A stretch of DNA of 64,000 nt from Plutella xylostella. Taxonomy: Eukaryota > Arthropoda > Insecta > Lepidoptera > Plutellidae. The stretch lies in the NCBI RefSeq assembly GCF_932276165.1, contig NC_064012.1:10423501-10487500 (forward strand). The letters are read 5' to 3'. The position numbers and the translations under genes are program-made. The notes beneath the pieces were generated by a model. The model was not told the origin of the DNA. It did not search any database and saw only the letters and a list, made by a program, of their open reading frames with translations. Below are positions 1 to 12,837 of this stretch, one piece after another (positions within the stretch are counted from its first letter, which is position 1; each line of letters begins with the position of its first letter).

Positions 1-216
1 ATAATGTGACCAAAGAGGGCAAAGAGTATGTAAAAGCTATCACTAGTGTGACACCTGTCATATTTTTTTATGTTCCCGTTTTGTGTCCGCGTTTATCTTT
101 TATAAAATTACAAAAAGAAAAAACCAAAATAAGAAGTAGGTTGAGCGATAAATCGTTGAATGAATTAATTTTTCTAAATCATTACCTCAAGAGTAATTAA
201 TTTACTATTTTAATTA
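1..216. other. AT-rich non-coding stretch
   Basis: No gene is seen. The short reading frame here is AT-rich with no recognisable domain. Confidence 0.5.
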
Positions 217-218
217 TA

Positions 219-488
219 CAGGGTGTTGCAAAAAGTGTATATTAAGCCGAAACCAGCATGTGCAGCATGTTATATCTAAGCCCGAATCTGAAATCAGAAT
301 TTCAAATCTCGCGATAAAAAATATTCATTTTCCATAGAAACTTAGTTAGTCACGTGACTTTTTTATTATGGAGAATGAATATATTTTTTCGCGAATTTTG
401 AAATTCTGATTTAAGATTCGGCCTTAGATATAACATGCTGCACATGCTGGTTTCGGCTTGGTATACTTACCCTTTTTACAACACCCTG
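219..488. mobile_element. Tc1/mariner-like MITE, GTGTTGCAAAA family, complete
   Basis: A 270-bp palindromic element. The ends read CAGGGTGTTGCAAAAAG on the left and its near-perfect reverse complement on the right, each flanked by TA (217-218 and 489-490), as expected for Tc1/mariner-type insertion. The arms pair over most of the length, including a shared block around AACATGCTGCACATGC. It has no coding capacity. The same family recurs at 28349, 40836 and, as damaged copies, near 26.3, 33.9, 35.6 and 36.6 kb. Confidence 0.8.
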
Positions 489-490
489 TA

Positions 491-2864
491 TATGTCATAG
501 CAATATTATTTTCAAACTGTTAATTATAGTACCTTTGTTATTGTTTAATTTACAATTAACAAAACAAATGATTTGGCATGTAAAACAAATCAATATAATT
601 TTGGTTGTTAATTTATCTGACTTTTGCTTTTTTCTACCTATACAAGTGATAAAAGTATATTTGATTTAATTGTAAGTGTTTTAATAGACTTTTAATAGCC
701 GAAAATAGCAAAACCAAGCATTTAAAATAAATTCCCGTTTCCCGGGAATTCCCGGGAAATCTTGAAAAAAATTCCCGTTTCCCGGGAACAGAAAAAGGTC
801 GGGAAAAACGAAACCCTACTATGTAGTACGTAAGTTGTCGGGAACAGCCGTCGCGGCGCTCGCTCCACAGGCCACCTGCCGCGCCGCCGCCGCCGCCGCC
901 CGGTTCCGTTATTATGATTCAGGGACGCGCCTCGACGCAATGCGCCTGCACAACCCGACGACATAACCTCACAGCGAAAACAGCCGGCCTTCCAAATTCA
1001 AAACAAGATCCTGATTGCAGATAGGGTAAGTAGAGTTTTTATTCTTTTTAAACTTTGACAGTTTGTGACAGTCTGGAACCTTTTTGGTTGTAGACTCTTC
1101 CGATAGATGCCGTGTTTTGTTGTTGTTTCTCGGACGTGTTTTGTTTATACCGCGCGATATCAAAACGAAGTTAACATTTTGCTAGTTACCTAGTTACATA
1201 CTAAATACTAACTAATAGTCAAATTGAATACTTACAATAATTTGGATCCGAAAATCGTTGCCAAAACAATAACTTGATCGTGTTTTTAACTTTTTACCAG
1301 ATTTATTCACCACTATCATAGACTGCTATTGCCACTAGGCTGGGTGGGTAGGTAATCCCATTGACTGTTTGTTTCGTTTTACAAAGTTAAGTAACTACTT
1401 AACTACCTACCTACATAAGTTAAGTATAGGTAAGATACTACTAAATTTAGATGACAATACTGCCATTGTAGATCAGTATCTTATCTAGATGTTCTTCCGT
1501 GAATCTAAATTGTTCCTATTGACTTAAGTACTAGAATCGACATCTAGTTAGGTAGGAAGGTATCTTATGCCTAAATCGGTAGGTAGGTAGAGTAGGTACC
1601 ATCATAGGAAAGATTATAAGTACCAATATAACAATGTAACCTCCATTCTTACATCTACCTAGGTACTATACCTACTTACTTAATTTTAATTTCAATCATC
1701 TCAGCTGTTCGATTGATTGAACCTGAGTCCTGAAAAGGTACCAAATCTATTCTATGCTCTCGCTCTTTGAACAACTTAGGTCTGAAAATTAAAATGCCAT
1801 CCTTCTTAATTTACTCTACAATACCCTTTTAGAAACCGGAGAAAGACAAAAATTCCACGCAGGCTAGAAACCTACCCGACGTCCTCGGCATGCTTAACTT
1901 AGAAAAAAAAGAATGTCTACATGCAAAAGCTGACTTTATTAGGCGCTAGTTAGGGTTTTCTTTGGCTCGATTGTTTTTAATTTATCATTGAGCGAAAGGG
2001 ACGCGGGCGCCGCGCCGCCACCGCCGCCGGCGCAGGTAGTCTGCGAGCGACGCCACGACGCGACGTCATAGATTAGTTATGGAGGGGAATTGACGCAGAT
2101 AGGAGATTGCTATCAGTTTCACAACTGAGGACGTCAAGTCAAGCTGAACAAAGTATGACGTATGCTGTGCTGCTTTAATTGACAGAACTTATATAAGTTT
2201 ATGTTTATTTCTTTAGTTCAAATCTCCCTGGAGAGTAAAGAACTGTAGTGGAGTTCGACGGAACCCTAAAATTAAGACCTTTTCCAAAAAAATGCCAGTT
2301 TTCTTTTGTTTTTTTATTAACATTAAAATAATTCAGATTAATCGGTACCTCCTATCTAATAACTATCTTACTATTTAAAAGAAAATTAAAAAATATTTAC
2401 TGATTTGTAACTTACCATGTTACATGCATATTTTTTATCGGGCTGTATGCCGGTCGCTGAGATAATCCTTTGTCCCTTGTGAGTGAAATTGACACCCCAT
2501 GTCGATGACATATCGCTTCTAGTTGGAAACCTTATCTTTGCCCTTTATTCGCGACGTACACGCAAAACGACGTTTTTTTTCTCAAAATATTATTAGCTTT
2601 CAAATTTAGGGTAACTAATAAAAATAACTGCAGGTTATCTATGTAAGTACTTCATTTTATTTGAACGTCTTTACATTGACTTACATACTTACTCATTATT
2701 TACACTACGCAAGCGTTCAAAAGGGTGAGCTTTCGACCATAAGGACTAATCGTAGAGAAATGCCATCTATTGCATAACTTTCATACCTAATACAGAATGC
2801 ACTGTAACTGCGGCTTCACACTTGGAACGTACCTACCTACGGTCCGTTTTTAACGGATAAGTAG
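491..2864. other. Non-coding region with two GC-rich patches
   Basis: No gene can be supported. At 731-748 and 771-788 the block ATTCCCGTTTCCCGGGAA occurs twice at a 40-bp period, with an extra TTCCCGGG palindrome between the copies. A GC-rich patch at about 835-960 includes a (CCG)n run and is followed by a donor-like AGG/GTAAGT at about 1022-1031. A second GC-rich patch lies at about 1995-2070. These could be CpG-rich regulatory DNA or non-coding exon sequence, but nothing here proves transcription. The rest is AT-rich with many TAGGTA/TACCTA motifs. Confidence 0.4.
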
Positions 2865-2872
2865 GTACCTAC

Positions 2873-3898
2873 TAGTGATGTAACGAATATTCGCATTCGC
2901 ATTCGCATTCGCGAATATTCGCATTTTTTTGGATATTCGCATTCGCATTCGCAAAATTTTGTGCGAATGTTTGCGAATATCAGTACTTATTAAAAAACTA
3001 TTTGAAAATAATGGTAGATAGGTTAACAAAATCTAAATCCATTCGTCTATAACCTTTTTATTACAAGTTACCCTGTTAATCACATTTCCAGTCTTACTTT
3101 ATCATTTGGTATTATTTATTTACTTTAAGAAATAAAACTTTACATGTTGACAATGTTTTTAAGCTGAAGTGCACAAAAAATTGTCATATGACATTCTTTT
3201 TTAATTTAACTTATTTGTTTTTATTCGTTTTGAATATTTTTTTTAATGTTTAACTATTTTGAGGTATTGTGTCTAATTTAAGTCAATTAATGCACATTTG
3301 ATTTTTTTAATTAGTAAATTTTAGGTGTCACTTATTTATGCAAAACAACCAAAAAAGTTATTGAAATTGTTTTTTTTTTATTTTCAGTTTAAAGCTTAAA
3401 TTTTTTTCAAAAACATAAAAAAAACTTACATGTATATTCAATATGTTAGAAATGGTTAAGTTTCGGACAATACATTATAGGGTTCAATAGACTGAAAATG
3501 TCTTCCTCTATCACCTCTTGAAAGGATCAGGTCTACTTTACCAATAACCCTGAAGTGTCAGAGCAAGACAGCCATAGATTTAAATATTTTAAATGTTTCG
3601 TGTAAGTCGTCCTCAGAAACCGCACACAGTCACAATGTGTCGTAACAGTTACGGGGCTAACTAAAGTGTACTTTTAAAAAAACTGCGACAATTATTGGCT
3701 AGTCTGATTCGGAATGCGTCTAGAACGGAATGTACCTCGTCCAGTACTAGATAGTCACCAAACCATGCAAATGGCCCCAAATTTTAACACAAACTGAATA
3801 TTCGCATTCGCATTCGCATTCGCGAATGTCGATATCAGATATTCGCATTCGCATTCGCATTCGCGAATGTCTAAAAACACACATTCGTTACATCACTA
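2873..3898. mobile_element. Non-autonomous hAT-type element with 8-bp TSD
   Basis: A 1,026-bp element. Both ends share the 16-bp terminal inverted repeat TAGTGATGTAACGAAT. Both sides are flanked by the perfect 8-bp direct repeat GTACCTAC (2865-2872 and 3899-3906), the target duplication length of the hAT superfamily. Subterminal sequence at both ends carries runs of the hexamer TTCGCA with GCGAATATTCGC-type palindromes. The interior is AT-rich and has no open frame, so the element must have depended on a transposase supplied elsewhere. Confidence 0.88.
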
Positions 3899-3906
3899 GT
3901 ACCTAC

Positions 3907-6805
3907 CTACCTACGTCATAAATTTATGCTCTACTCACGTATACAAAATACTGTGCATGGTGTGAATTTGAAAACGTACCTACCTTCACAATAAAACGGA
4001 ATTCAGTAAAATGGAGACATGACGTGTATAGCGGGAATTAACTATGACCTCTACTTCGCGATGATGCCATTTCGTTGTTCTGAATGCCCAATAGATGGCA
4101 CTGTACAAATAAAAATTAATACATAATTCTTTCCAGACTTACTATGCATATTTTTTCTATTTTATAATGTAAGTTTGTATTTTTAATTACTTTCTAACGA
4201 CGCAACCATGAAGAGCCTGCTTTAGCCAAATTATGCTGTAAGTTATATTTTGTTTAGTTCTTTAACCATCTCACAGATGGCGATAGTTGTCTTCAAAAAG
4301 AACATACGATCTCAGATAAGCACACTCATATAAAAAAGCCCACATCTAAGGTCTCCACCTCCAGGTTTGTATTTTTTTCTTCCAAACTGGGAAAAATAAG
4401 TTGAAAGTATTTGAGCCAATATATTAATTTTTTCATCTAAAAAGGATCATGCACCGCTGATGCTATCGAGGACACACTGGCACTTTGTGGTTCGCTTATG
4501 TAAAAAATTATGAATGGGATAGCTTGGGATAGGTGTTTTGAAAAACTGATAAGTAAATATTGCCGGTTTTCCGGTTTTGAGAAAAACCAGAAACCACTTT
4601 TGCTCGCCCTATCGCCATCGAAAATGTGTACTTATAGAAACCGGTTCGCAGGTCAGGGAAGGTTGCCAAAGCTTCTGATATCCAAAATTAGGAAGATGTA
4701 TCTACTTTAGGTAAGGTATGTTCATAAAATAATAGTTATATTATTATCACGATTTTCCATGAAAAAATATACCTACTTACAAGTAGGCAGGTATATTTTT
4801 CATGAAACTCGTGTGTTTGTTATAGTAACTAAAATCACAATATACGAATATTTGTACATACCTACCTAATGCCTTCCATGAGAACTTTCTTGTTATTATG
4901 ACTGGAGGGGAGGGAGGAGGGGGTTTTGACTTTGAAGTCGTAGATTCTGAATTACACGTGCTGACATTAATATTTTCATAACAATCATTTACTCCAGTTA
5001 TCTACCTGTCTCCAATTTGTAACTAGGTACATACGTAATAATATGACATACGCATGGACAGATAAATAATGCTAATACGACGAATTCAGGGTTTCGCGCG
5101 TATCTTCTTGCCATTTGCCAATGGACCCTAAAAATACTGAAGTCGACTGCTGGTGGCTCTGCAAGGCAATAGTAACTTTAATTAAAGAAAAACTTGCTAT
5201 ACCTGTTTTTACCCTTGCACAGGTTGACTTCTGTAACTTTTATTACCTACCAGTGTAAACTCAGCTTAACCGTTAGCAATGCCCTACTACAACGGTTCCT
5301 GAATACTTTTTCTAACCGAACCCTTATTTTTATACCACTTTTCTTCTTTCGGCGGAACCCTAGCCTTGAGCCTATTAATATACACATACAAATTTGCGCT
5401 ACAAGTGCTAAATTTCAGTATTTCTTATAGAATTTTTGCGGAACCCCTGAGAGCCTCTTTACCTCTCACGGAACCCCGTTTTCCTCGGAACACTAATCGG
5501 GAACCGCTGCCCTACTGTACCCCTACACTACAGTTTGATTTAATAATACCTATGTTCGACATAAAGTTAAAACTCTGTTACAAAATGGTTGGCAGTGATG
5601 ATAGTGCTTGCAGCTCTTATACAATAAATTTCGCATATCAATTTTGACGTACAAATTACACTTTATTATATTTAGTTTATGTTTAAGAATAAATATAAAA
5701 TAGTGGACGAGGAAGATGCTATTTTCATTGTAAGATAGGATGCCATACATATGATACAAGTGGCTTTGTAGCACCTTTGTAGCTACTTTACCGTCTTTAC
5801 AGTTACCTACATTCTTTCTATAAGATAAAAACCGGCAAAGTGATCTACCTATTTCTGTACTTTTTCCTATATTAATAAATAAAGACAGTGATAGGTAATC
5901 GGCTTCGCGCACCAAGGGTTACGTTTACACACTACAGGGTAAAAAGGGTATAAGTTGTAAAGTTGTTTAGTAGCCTTATTTTAATAAACAGGTTCGTATA
6001 AATACAATGAAAGTTTAATAAATGCTTAAAAATATATAGATAGTTCCATCAACAGATTCGCTACAATCATTAATTTTACCCGACTGCCGAAGGAGGAGGG
6101 TAATGTTTTTGATTGATACTAAATGTACCCAGATGATGTTTTCAGAGGGTATTTGCTTTTTTAATCAGAAACCTAATAAGTAATTTGGAGTTTCAAATCA
6201 GAAATAGCACTTATAAAAAAATAGCACCTATAATATGTAATGTTTCTCACTGTATAATATTTGTCTATGCTTACATGATGTGTAAATAAACTATTTTTGA
6301 TTTTGATTTTGATTTTGATAAAATGTACACAATATAGGTACCTACTAGGCAGTAAATAAGTAGGCATACATGGCTGCTACATAATATATGCATACATTGA
6401 ATATGTATCGGGTAGAGTATTGTTATGTTAGTATTATTTAATAGGAAATGTGTTATCTTACACGAGTATGGTTCCTATCAGACAAGGAATCATTTTTACT
6501 TTCGTCACTTCTTTGTGGGTATGAGATGTTTTTTTTGTTCAGGACAAAAATGTTTCAGAATGACGAGTACGAGGTCACTATAAAACCAATTAATTCCCTT
6601 AAAAAGGGTTTTATGTTAAATGGCACTGAAACTCAGTCTTTGTCAACAGCTATTTTTTTACAAAACGACTGTAATAACAGTCAGTGGGCTTTTTAGCCGT
6701 CCGATGCGTTTATATTTGTGTCTGGTGGGTTCTTATGTGATCAAACTGATCAAGCGGCTATTTGGAAATGTACTTTATTCTCTGATTATTCGTATTATTA
6801 CTATT
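3907..6805. other. Non-coding, AT-rich region
   Basis: Nothing gene-like is supported. Short frames at 4.5-5.9 kb and 6.2-6.8 kb are low-complexity and overlap on both strands. A Lepidoptera-type repeat fragment starts near 6077 (ACCCGACTGCCGAAGGAGG). A TTTTGA microsatellite at about 6294-6319, following TGTAAATAAACTA, looks like the 3' tail of a non-LTR retrotransposon. Confidence 0.4.
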
Positions 6806-6809
6806 ATTT

Positions 6810-7075
6810 GAGGGTGTATTTGTGGTTAGTGACCCTGACTGCTATGCCGAAGGTCCCGGCTTCGATTCCCGGCAGGGGCAGATATTTGTTCAAAGACAGA
6901 TATTTTTACTCGCTGCTTGGGTGTTGATATTTATTTTAATATGTAGGCATCTATCTATGTACTTACCTATTTGTGTAGATATATCCGCTATCCTATACTT
7001 ATATTATAGGTTCTACCTAGCTTGGGGTCGGATGGCCGGGCCGTGTATGAGATATCCCCTCATATTAAATTATTA
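6810..7075 (+). repeat. tRNA-derived SINE (second tail type)
   Basis: The head carries tRNA-like promoter boxes: a decayed A-box area (GTGGTTAGTGACCCTGACTG) and a B box within GGCTTCGATTCCCGGC, followed by GGGCAGATATTTGTT. The body then differs from the SINEs at 35.7, 36.7 and 41.4 kb. It continues through a TTGATATTTATTTTAATATG stretch and ends near a GGGTCGGATGGCC...GATATCCCC block. It is a short interspersed element related only through the tRNA-like head. It is diverged and no target duplication was found. Confidence 0.6.
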
Positions 7076-7114
7076 TATTATATTTTATTTAATATTACAT
7101 TGTATTTTTTCTTT

Positions 7115-10100
7115 TTAAATCCGTAGTTATTACATAAAAAGCATCAGTTCAGCAAAAGAAATATGATAAAGCTAATGACCAACGGGGAACCGCAGTGTCG
7201 GTTAATATTACAGCCAGCGCTTGACATCAATCAAGCAACGATTGCACTCGAATAAGTATTATTTGTGCGAAATTTATGAGATACAATTACACGGTCCGGC
7301 CACGGCCTGTGTGAAACCCTATACCCTTTAAACTAAACATGTATTGTATTGTTAAATGTTATAAATCTTCCGATTTTAAACGGGTAGATAAATAAAATAA
7401 TAATATGAGGGAGTTTGAGATGGCGGTGCAAGCATCTGTTAGAGAGAAGCCAAAGTTTTGTATGTTACAAAAACATTCAAAATGGAAATAATCATTTTTT
7501 AATAAATAGTTAATACACATCCATCTTTAATTTAGCAGACGAGAATCTGATTGAAATATCTAAGCCGCGAATTTCGTACGCAAATTCACACGCAATGCTG
7601 TGAACGTTATAAAAATCTCGTTACTCTTCAATAAATCAAATTTTCACGTATAAATTGACAATATTTGGGGCTCTCATGCTCAGCACGCCCCAAAACCACT
7701 GGCAACTTAAAGTTGATGACAAGATCCGCCACCTACGGGACCCCTTCATGCAAACCGCCGCCGAACAAACAAAACGGAGATGAGACAAATCACACCGCCG
7801 ACATTTAAAAAACCTTTGTTTTGTATAACCCAAAAAGAAAGTAAAACAAGTTATTCCGTGCGTTAAATTACGTAATTTAGGTTTGGAAAGCATTTTATCA
7901 AAAAAGGTACTTACGTTGGTTCTAATTAAATTAAGCTGATGATCGCGTAACCATTCAAAGGAATTAAATCGCATATGAATGAGGTTATTTCGATGCTGCT
8001 AGATCATTTTGTTAAGAGACTCCTATAGCAGTGCTTGACCTCGTACAAAAAGTTAATATTAGTAGTAGGGACTTTTAAAATTGTGAAGGATATATCACAC
8101 TAAACAATAAACATACCTGTTGTTACCTTACCTTGGTCAAACTAAAACCTTCTGTTTTTAAGTTTTCCCTTTAAAAGTTTCCATATTTCAAACATGGGCA
8201 CGTCTCCCCATGTCTATAGTTCTTGAGGTTATATCAAGGACCCTTCTGAAGACCGCAGGGCGTGCTCTGCGGGTCTCCATTCTATTACTTTTTTATTATT
8301 TGCATTTAAGTATTCAAAATGTTTCTCTGTGACCCGCCAGCTCCTGTGGTGCAGCCGTGAATGGGTGCTTGTGGAACTAAAAAATAATTATTATCGCAAG
8401 TGTTTTTAAGAGGGATTTGCAATTTATATGTAAGTTTTTAAACTACAGTTGTTGTTTTTGAATTGTAATACCTACTACCATTAAAATAATTACAAGAAAT
8501 AAGATATATTCTATTCTATTCTATTCTAATTACAAGATGCGGAAATACATATATTTTCGTTCGGGTGTGCAAAATTCCACACAGCGCTGAGTAGCGAGCT
8601 TTGGTTTTCCCAACAGTACCTCTACCTACCTACCTACTTATCCTCATAATGAAATCGACATACAGATCATAAATGTATGTAGCTAAATCAAAATTGTTGG
8701 CCGTTTACATCGTGGAGGAGCTTATCCCGCGGCTATTATAAGCACGGTTCACACTATAGCACGGTTCACACTATGCGCCTTCAACGCGCACACCGAGACA
8801 CCGCGTCGTGCGCGCTTCGAGCGCAAAACCCTCATTATAAAGAATTATAAAATATGATAAAAAAGAACCCTTATAAAAGCCTCAAAACCCAGTAGCCAAT
8901 GATTGCTGATCAAAATTATTATGTAGATGTTGTAACTGCGAGTTTAAATGATCACCCGGGCATGCATACGAGACTTTGTAGCACACTTTATAATTTATAA
9001 CTTGTATGGAGTATAAGTATGTTTGTTATGTTTTTGTTACTTAGTTGATTCGTTAGCAATGTTCGTCTCGGTGATGTGTCGTTTAAATTCGAATGACGTA
9101 CGGAAATTATACGAGTAGGTGGAACTACTGAAATGGATTCATAAGAAATACCACTATTCACTTTTTATACCGAAAGATATTTCATAATAAAGATGTGTAG
9201 TTTAAAATGGGTTTCTCCAAAGTAATAAGTATAACTAGGTCATACTTATTACTTTGGAGAAGTAGAGTCAATTTATTAACTCAAACCATGATGTTATATC
9301 AGAATTTCTTAGGTGTAGTATACGAGTATGTTGATTACAGGACTACAGTGTATCTTCCAGTTGAAACCAACGCTAGCCCAACACTAATACACAGTGTTTC
9401 GTCCAACCAGCCCACCATATGTAACTATGCAAACCCACACTTAGACCATAATCAAAACATATATTCCATTTAGGCAAACATTATCCAATTTAGACGGCCA
9501 CACTAGATCACCTAAATTGCTCAATCAAGCTGCAGCTTACGTAGGTATACTATCGATTTATTATAATCCTAACACCTATATGGAAGTTAAACGGTACAGA
9601 AATGAAATTATGAATCGTGTCTCTTCCCGGCGAGAGAAGATAGTAATTAAATAATAACCCCCCTTCCCCCTCTTTGCAGTCAGGATCTACCCCCCTGGAA
9701 CCCTAAAACATTTACATCACTTCGGATAAAGCTATGTTTGAAAGAGGAGGTGCAAGTATTGCTTTTGACTGCAATAGAAGTTAATGCTTCTCTACATCAA
9801 AGCGAAGTGAAATTCGGGAGTCAGCTAGGTGATAATATCTTATAAAAATATGTATTAAACACAACATTTTGTACCTTTAAAAAGGTGGACTCTGGCTGAG
9901 ATTTAGTGAATTAGCTAGGAGATTCCATGAGAAAATCATTTTTTCCATTGGTTGCTTAATAGACCTAAGATAGTTAATTGATTTGGCACCCCCAGTCATC
10001 TGCTGTCATTGTCGTGGTGGTCGTCAGCCAGACAGTAGCAGATTGTAACTGATTGGTTAATAGATACATTGTTTCGCCTGCAGCTACTGCCGTATTAATA

Positions 10101-12835
10101 CAGGTTATTGCTTAATTTAGTTAGCAGACTTGATGACACGTACTAATCCAGGCAACGCTCATGATGGTAAAGGTTACGTTAATTTCTCGCGTAGTTATAC
10201 GACCAGGTTTAATTTTAAGTACCTAATCGAGTATATTTAATACACGAGCAATCGAGCATATATATATATATATATATGTATCGCTATCGCTGTAAATTTC
10301 ACACTACCCAATTAAGTTTCTTTGCGCTTGTTTTATACTTTAATTTACATCACCCTAAACCGTAATTTCCTGGCAGTAAAATTAACGCTTCGGCCATTAT
10401 TCACGTGAAGCTTCAATGCGTTTACCTATCTAACTGTGAAAAAAAAAGTGAGCACCCGTAATCTTGCCAATACCCGCTTTCCTGTCAAATAATTTACGTT
10501 CGGCTACGTGGCATGACAAAATACAGGCAATTTGGCGTCGCGGGCACGCATTATCAATGACATGTCATTTGCGACGGTGCGTATGCGTATGCGCATGTAG
10601 CAGCGTGGCGACGGCGGCGGCGGCGGCGCTGCGCTTGCACAGTGTAATTGCAATTATACGAGCGCATCGTAAGCATACAAAGTTTTCTAGACAATTTACT
10701 TGCTCCTTTCTCAATTTAGCTACGATCCGTCTGCATAGCGCACGACTATTAGCGGGCCGGGCTGCGCGGGCGCAGAGTCGGCTGGAAACGGCCCCCGATC
10801 ACGAGCCCAGTAATTCATGCAAATCTATACGATGTAAAGTATCTAATTCGATCGGTCTGAAACAAAAACAAGCCTTAATGTTTAGGTGGGCCCGGCTACT
10901 GAGCAGCGGGAAGCCTTCATTACGCGCACAATCAAATCGTAAGTAATTTCAATAAATAACGTGGATGCTATGGCCCTAGCTATACTTAGTCGGGCCTTTT
11001 TGTTTATAATAAACAGTTGTCGAGCACGCGCGGCGAAAGCGGCTAAATCGCGAAATTGATATGTTTAGCGATGTTTCTCACGATCTCTGTATATACTTTT
11101 TCTGTATACTTAATTATTATTTTATAGTAGAGAGTTGGTTGGAACTTGAATTTCTAGTACATTTTTCACTAATATTGTAAAACTAAGAGTTTTCGTTTTC
11201 TTTTCGAGTTTCTTTTTTATATTTACACAAGCTTTCTCCGCGGTGAGCTTTGCTTCGCCAAAGGTTTTTTCGCGGGAATTCCGGGATAAAATGTAAAAAT
11301 ACGCCTTGCCCGTAAATCATACTAGTACATACAAATATACCTGATAAGAGTAAAGTGACAGAAAAACTTTCTCCGGACTATTGGAGAAGGCTGCTTATTC
11401 TAACTAATTCTAATTATCAAAGTAGCTTCTACTTAGTAATACATAATTCAATAACACACGTCCTCCTTAGTAAAACAGCACGAATAAATTAGAGAAAATT
11501 TAGCTACGAAAAAAATGCAATGAAACTTTTTCAAACGGCCAAGCAAAACCATACCTAGTTAGCGACCAACAATTCGCAACAAAATGGCAATCGTCCTACT
11601 ACGTTTCACGGTTTCACATATTAAATTCTGATATAGCGTGTTGAAAACCCCGCCCGCGGTTGGTTGTACACGAATGATTAATCATGGAGATAACTTCACC
11701 AATGAAGGAAGGAAGCAAGCTACATTTATATTTTGTGACAAAATACCTCGCAGTTTGATCCGGACATAAAAACTCAAACAACCCTCGTAGGCTCGTAGTG
11801 ATGGGCCGGCGTCGCCGGCAAGAGTCGATGCTCGTGACGTGAATGCTATCACATGTGAAAAGGTTCCAGTGACATTATGAAACGTCAATGGCAGATGTCA
11901 CAGACTGCCATGCAGATACCTATATCGCCCCCTCTGCCCCTTATTAAAAACGTATTTGAATGATAACTACAAAATTTACGCAGTGCAGTTGTTATCATAG
12001 CAAAGTAAACTTGAATTGAAATTAATCGACGACATGTACATTATGTTTTTCCATATGTTTCGAAAGTTGTGGGCAAAAGTTAATAATTTTAATTGAGCAA
12101 TATAAAATTTTAACAACTTTTTTTTGTACAAGTTCATCGATTAGTGTTACTAATTACTTTTATAGATACGGTTTCCGTAATGGACTCTCACCCTATGTGG
12201 AATCACAATACAGATACACAGATTACTATTACCGAGTAAGAGTGGCAAGACAGTATCCTCGGCCAGTCCTCAACCATTGAACGAGTCCTCGGCCGAGCAT
12301 ACTGTATCTACTCTCTTCGGCCACTCTATTCGGTAGGTGTAACCGGGTTATATGCGATCCATCGACAGTGGCAACCCATCCCTAGCCGGCTCCACACCCG
12401 ACCCGTGGCGCGGGCGCTCTTATCGGTAGCATTTTACATTTTTATTGCCAGCGGATACGGGCCGCGCTACGGCACGGACATTATTATTTCTACCTCGCAA
12501 TTATTGTTTAGAGAAGTCCTGCGAGGGGTTAGTCGCGCGACCAGTCGGCCTACTGGTCGGCGGATTCGCTAGGATGTGCTAAGTGATTCCACCCCGACAG
12601 TCGCGGAGCTGTTGTGGAAATTGTTATGGGGCTTTTAGTTTATAAGCTAAAGGTATAAAATGACGGTACATCACAAGACATTGGGGTCTAACAAAAACAA
12701 TCTGAGACGTAATTCAGACAACTTTTTCTTCTATAAACTTTTGTGTCAACCTAGAGATACATTATTATCCTGAAGTACATAATAATATGTCCTAGTATAG
12801 TAAAATCTATATTAATCCCACGGGACTTCTAAATA
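7115..12835. other. Gene-free region with scattered simple repeats
   Basis: No gene is supported. Items seen are a TATTC microsatellite (about 8508-8528), a 17-bp tandem duplication AGCACGGTTCACACTAT (8739-8772), a perfect hairpin (9213-9261) and a (TA)n run (about 10257-10276). The GC-richer block at about 10530-10930 contains a 160-codon frame that reads as low-complexity sequence, plus an octamer ATGCAAAT near 10818. A reversed Helitron-tail-like fragment lies at about 11230-11310 and a GC-richer patch at 12360-12610. The moderately GC-rich blocks could be cis-regulatory DNA of the downstream BTB gene. That is inference only. Confidence 0.4.
9213..9261. repeat. Perfect 20-bp inverted repeat (hairpin)
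   Basis: TTCTCCAAAGTAATAAGTAT at 9213-9232 is followed by a 9-nt spacer and its exact reverse complement at 9242-9261. The perfection suggests recent origin. It does not match any other repeat I see in the window. Confidence 0.85.
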
Positions 12836-12837
12836 TA

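Noticed and set aside
7636..7974. 112-codon minus-strand frame
   Set aside because: No recognisable domain, no splice context or neighbours to support it; treated as chance.
10464..10946. 160-codon frame as a gene
   Set aside because: Low-complexity Ala/Cys/Arg sequence over a GC-rich patch with no domain; long frames arise by chance in such patches.
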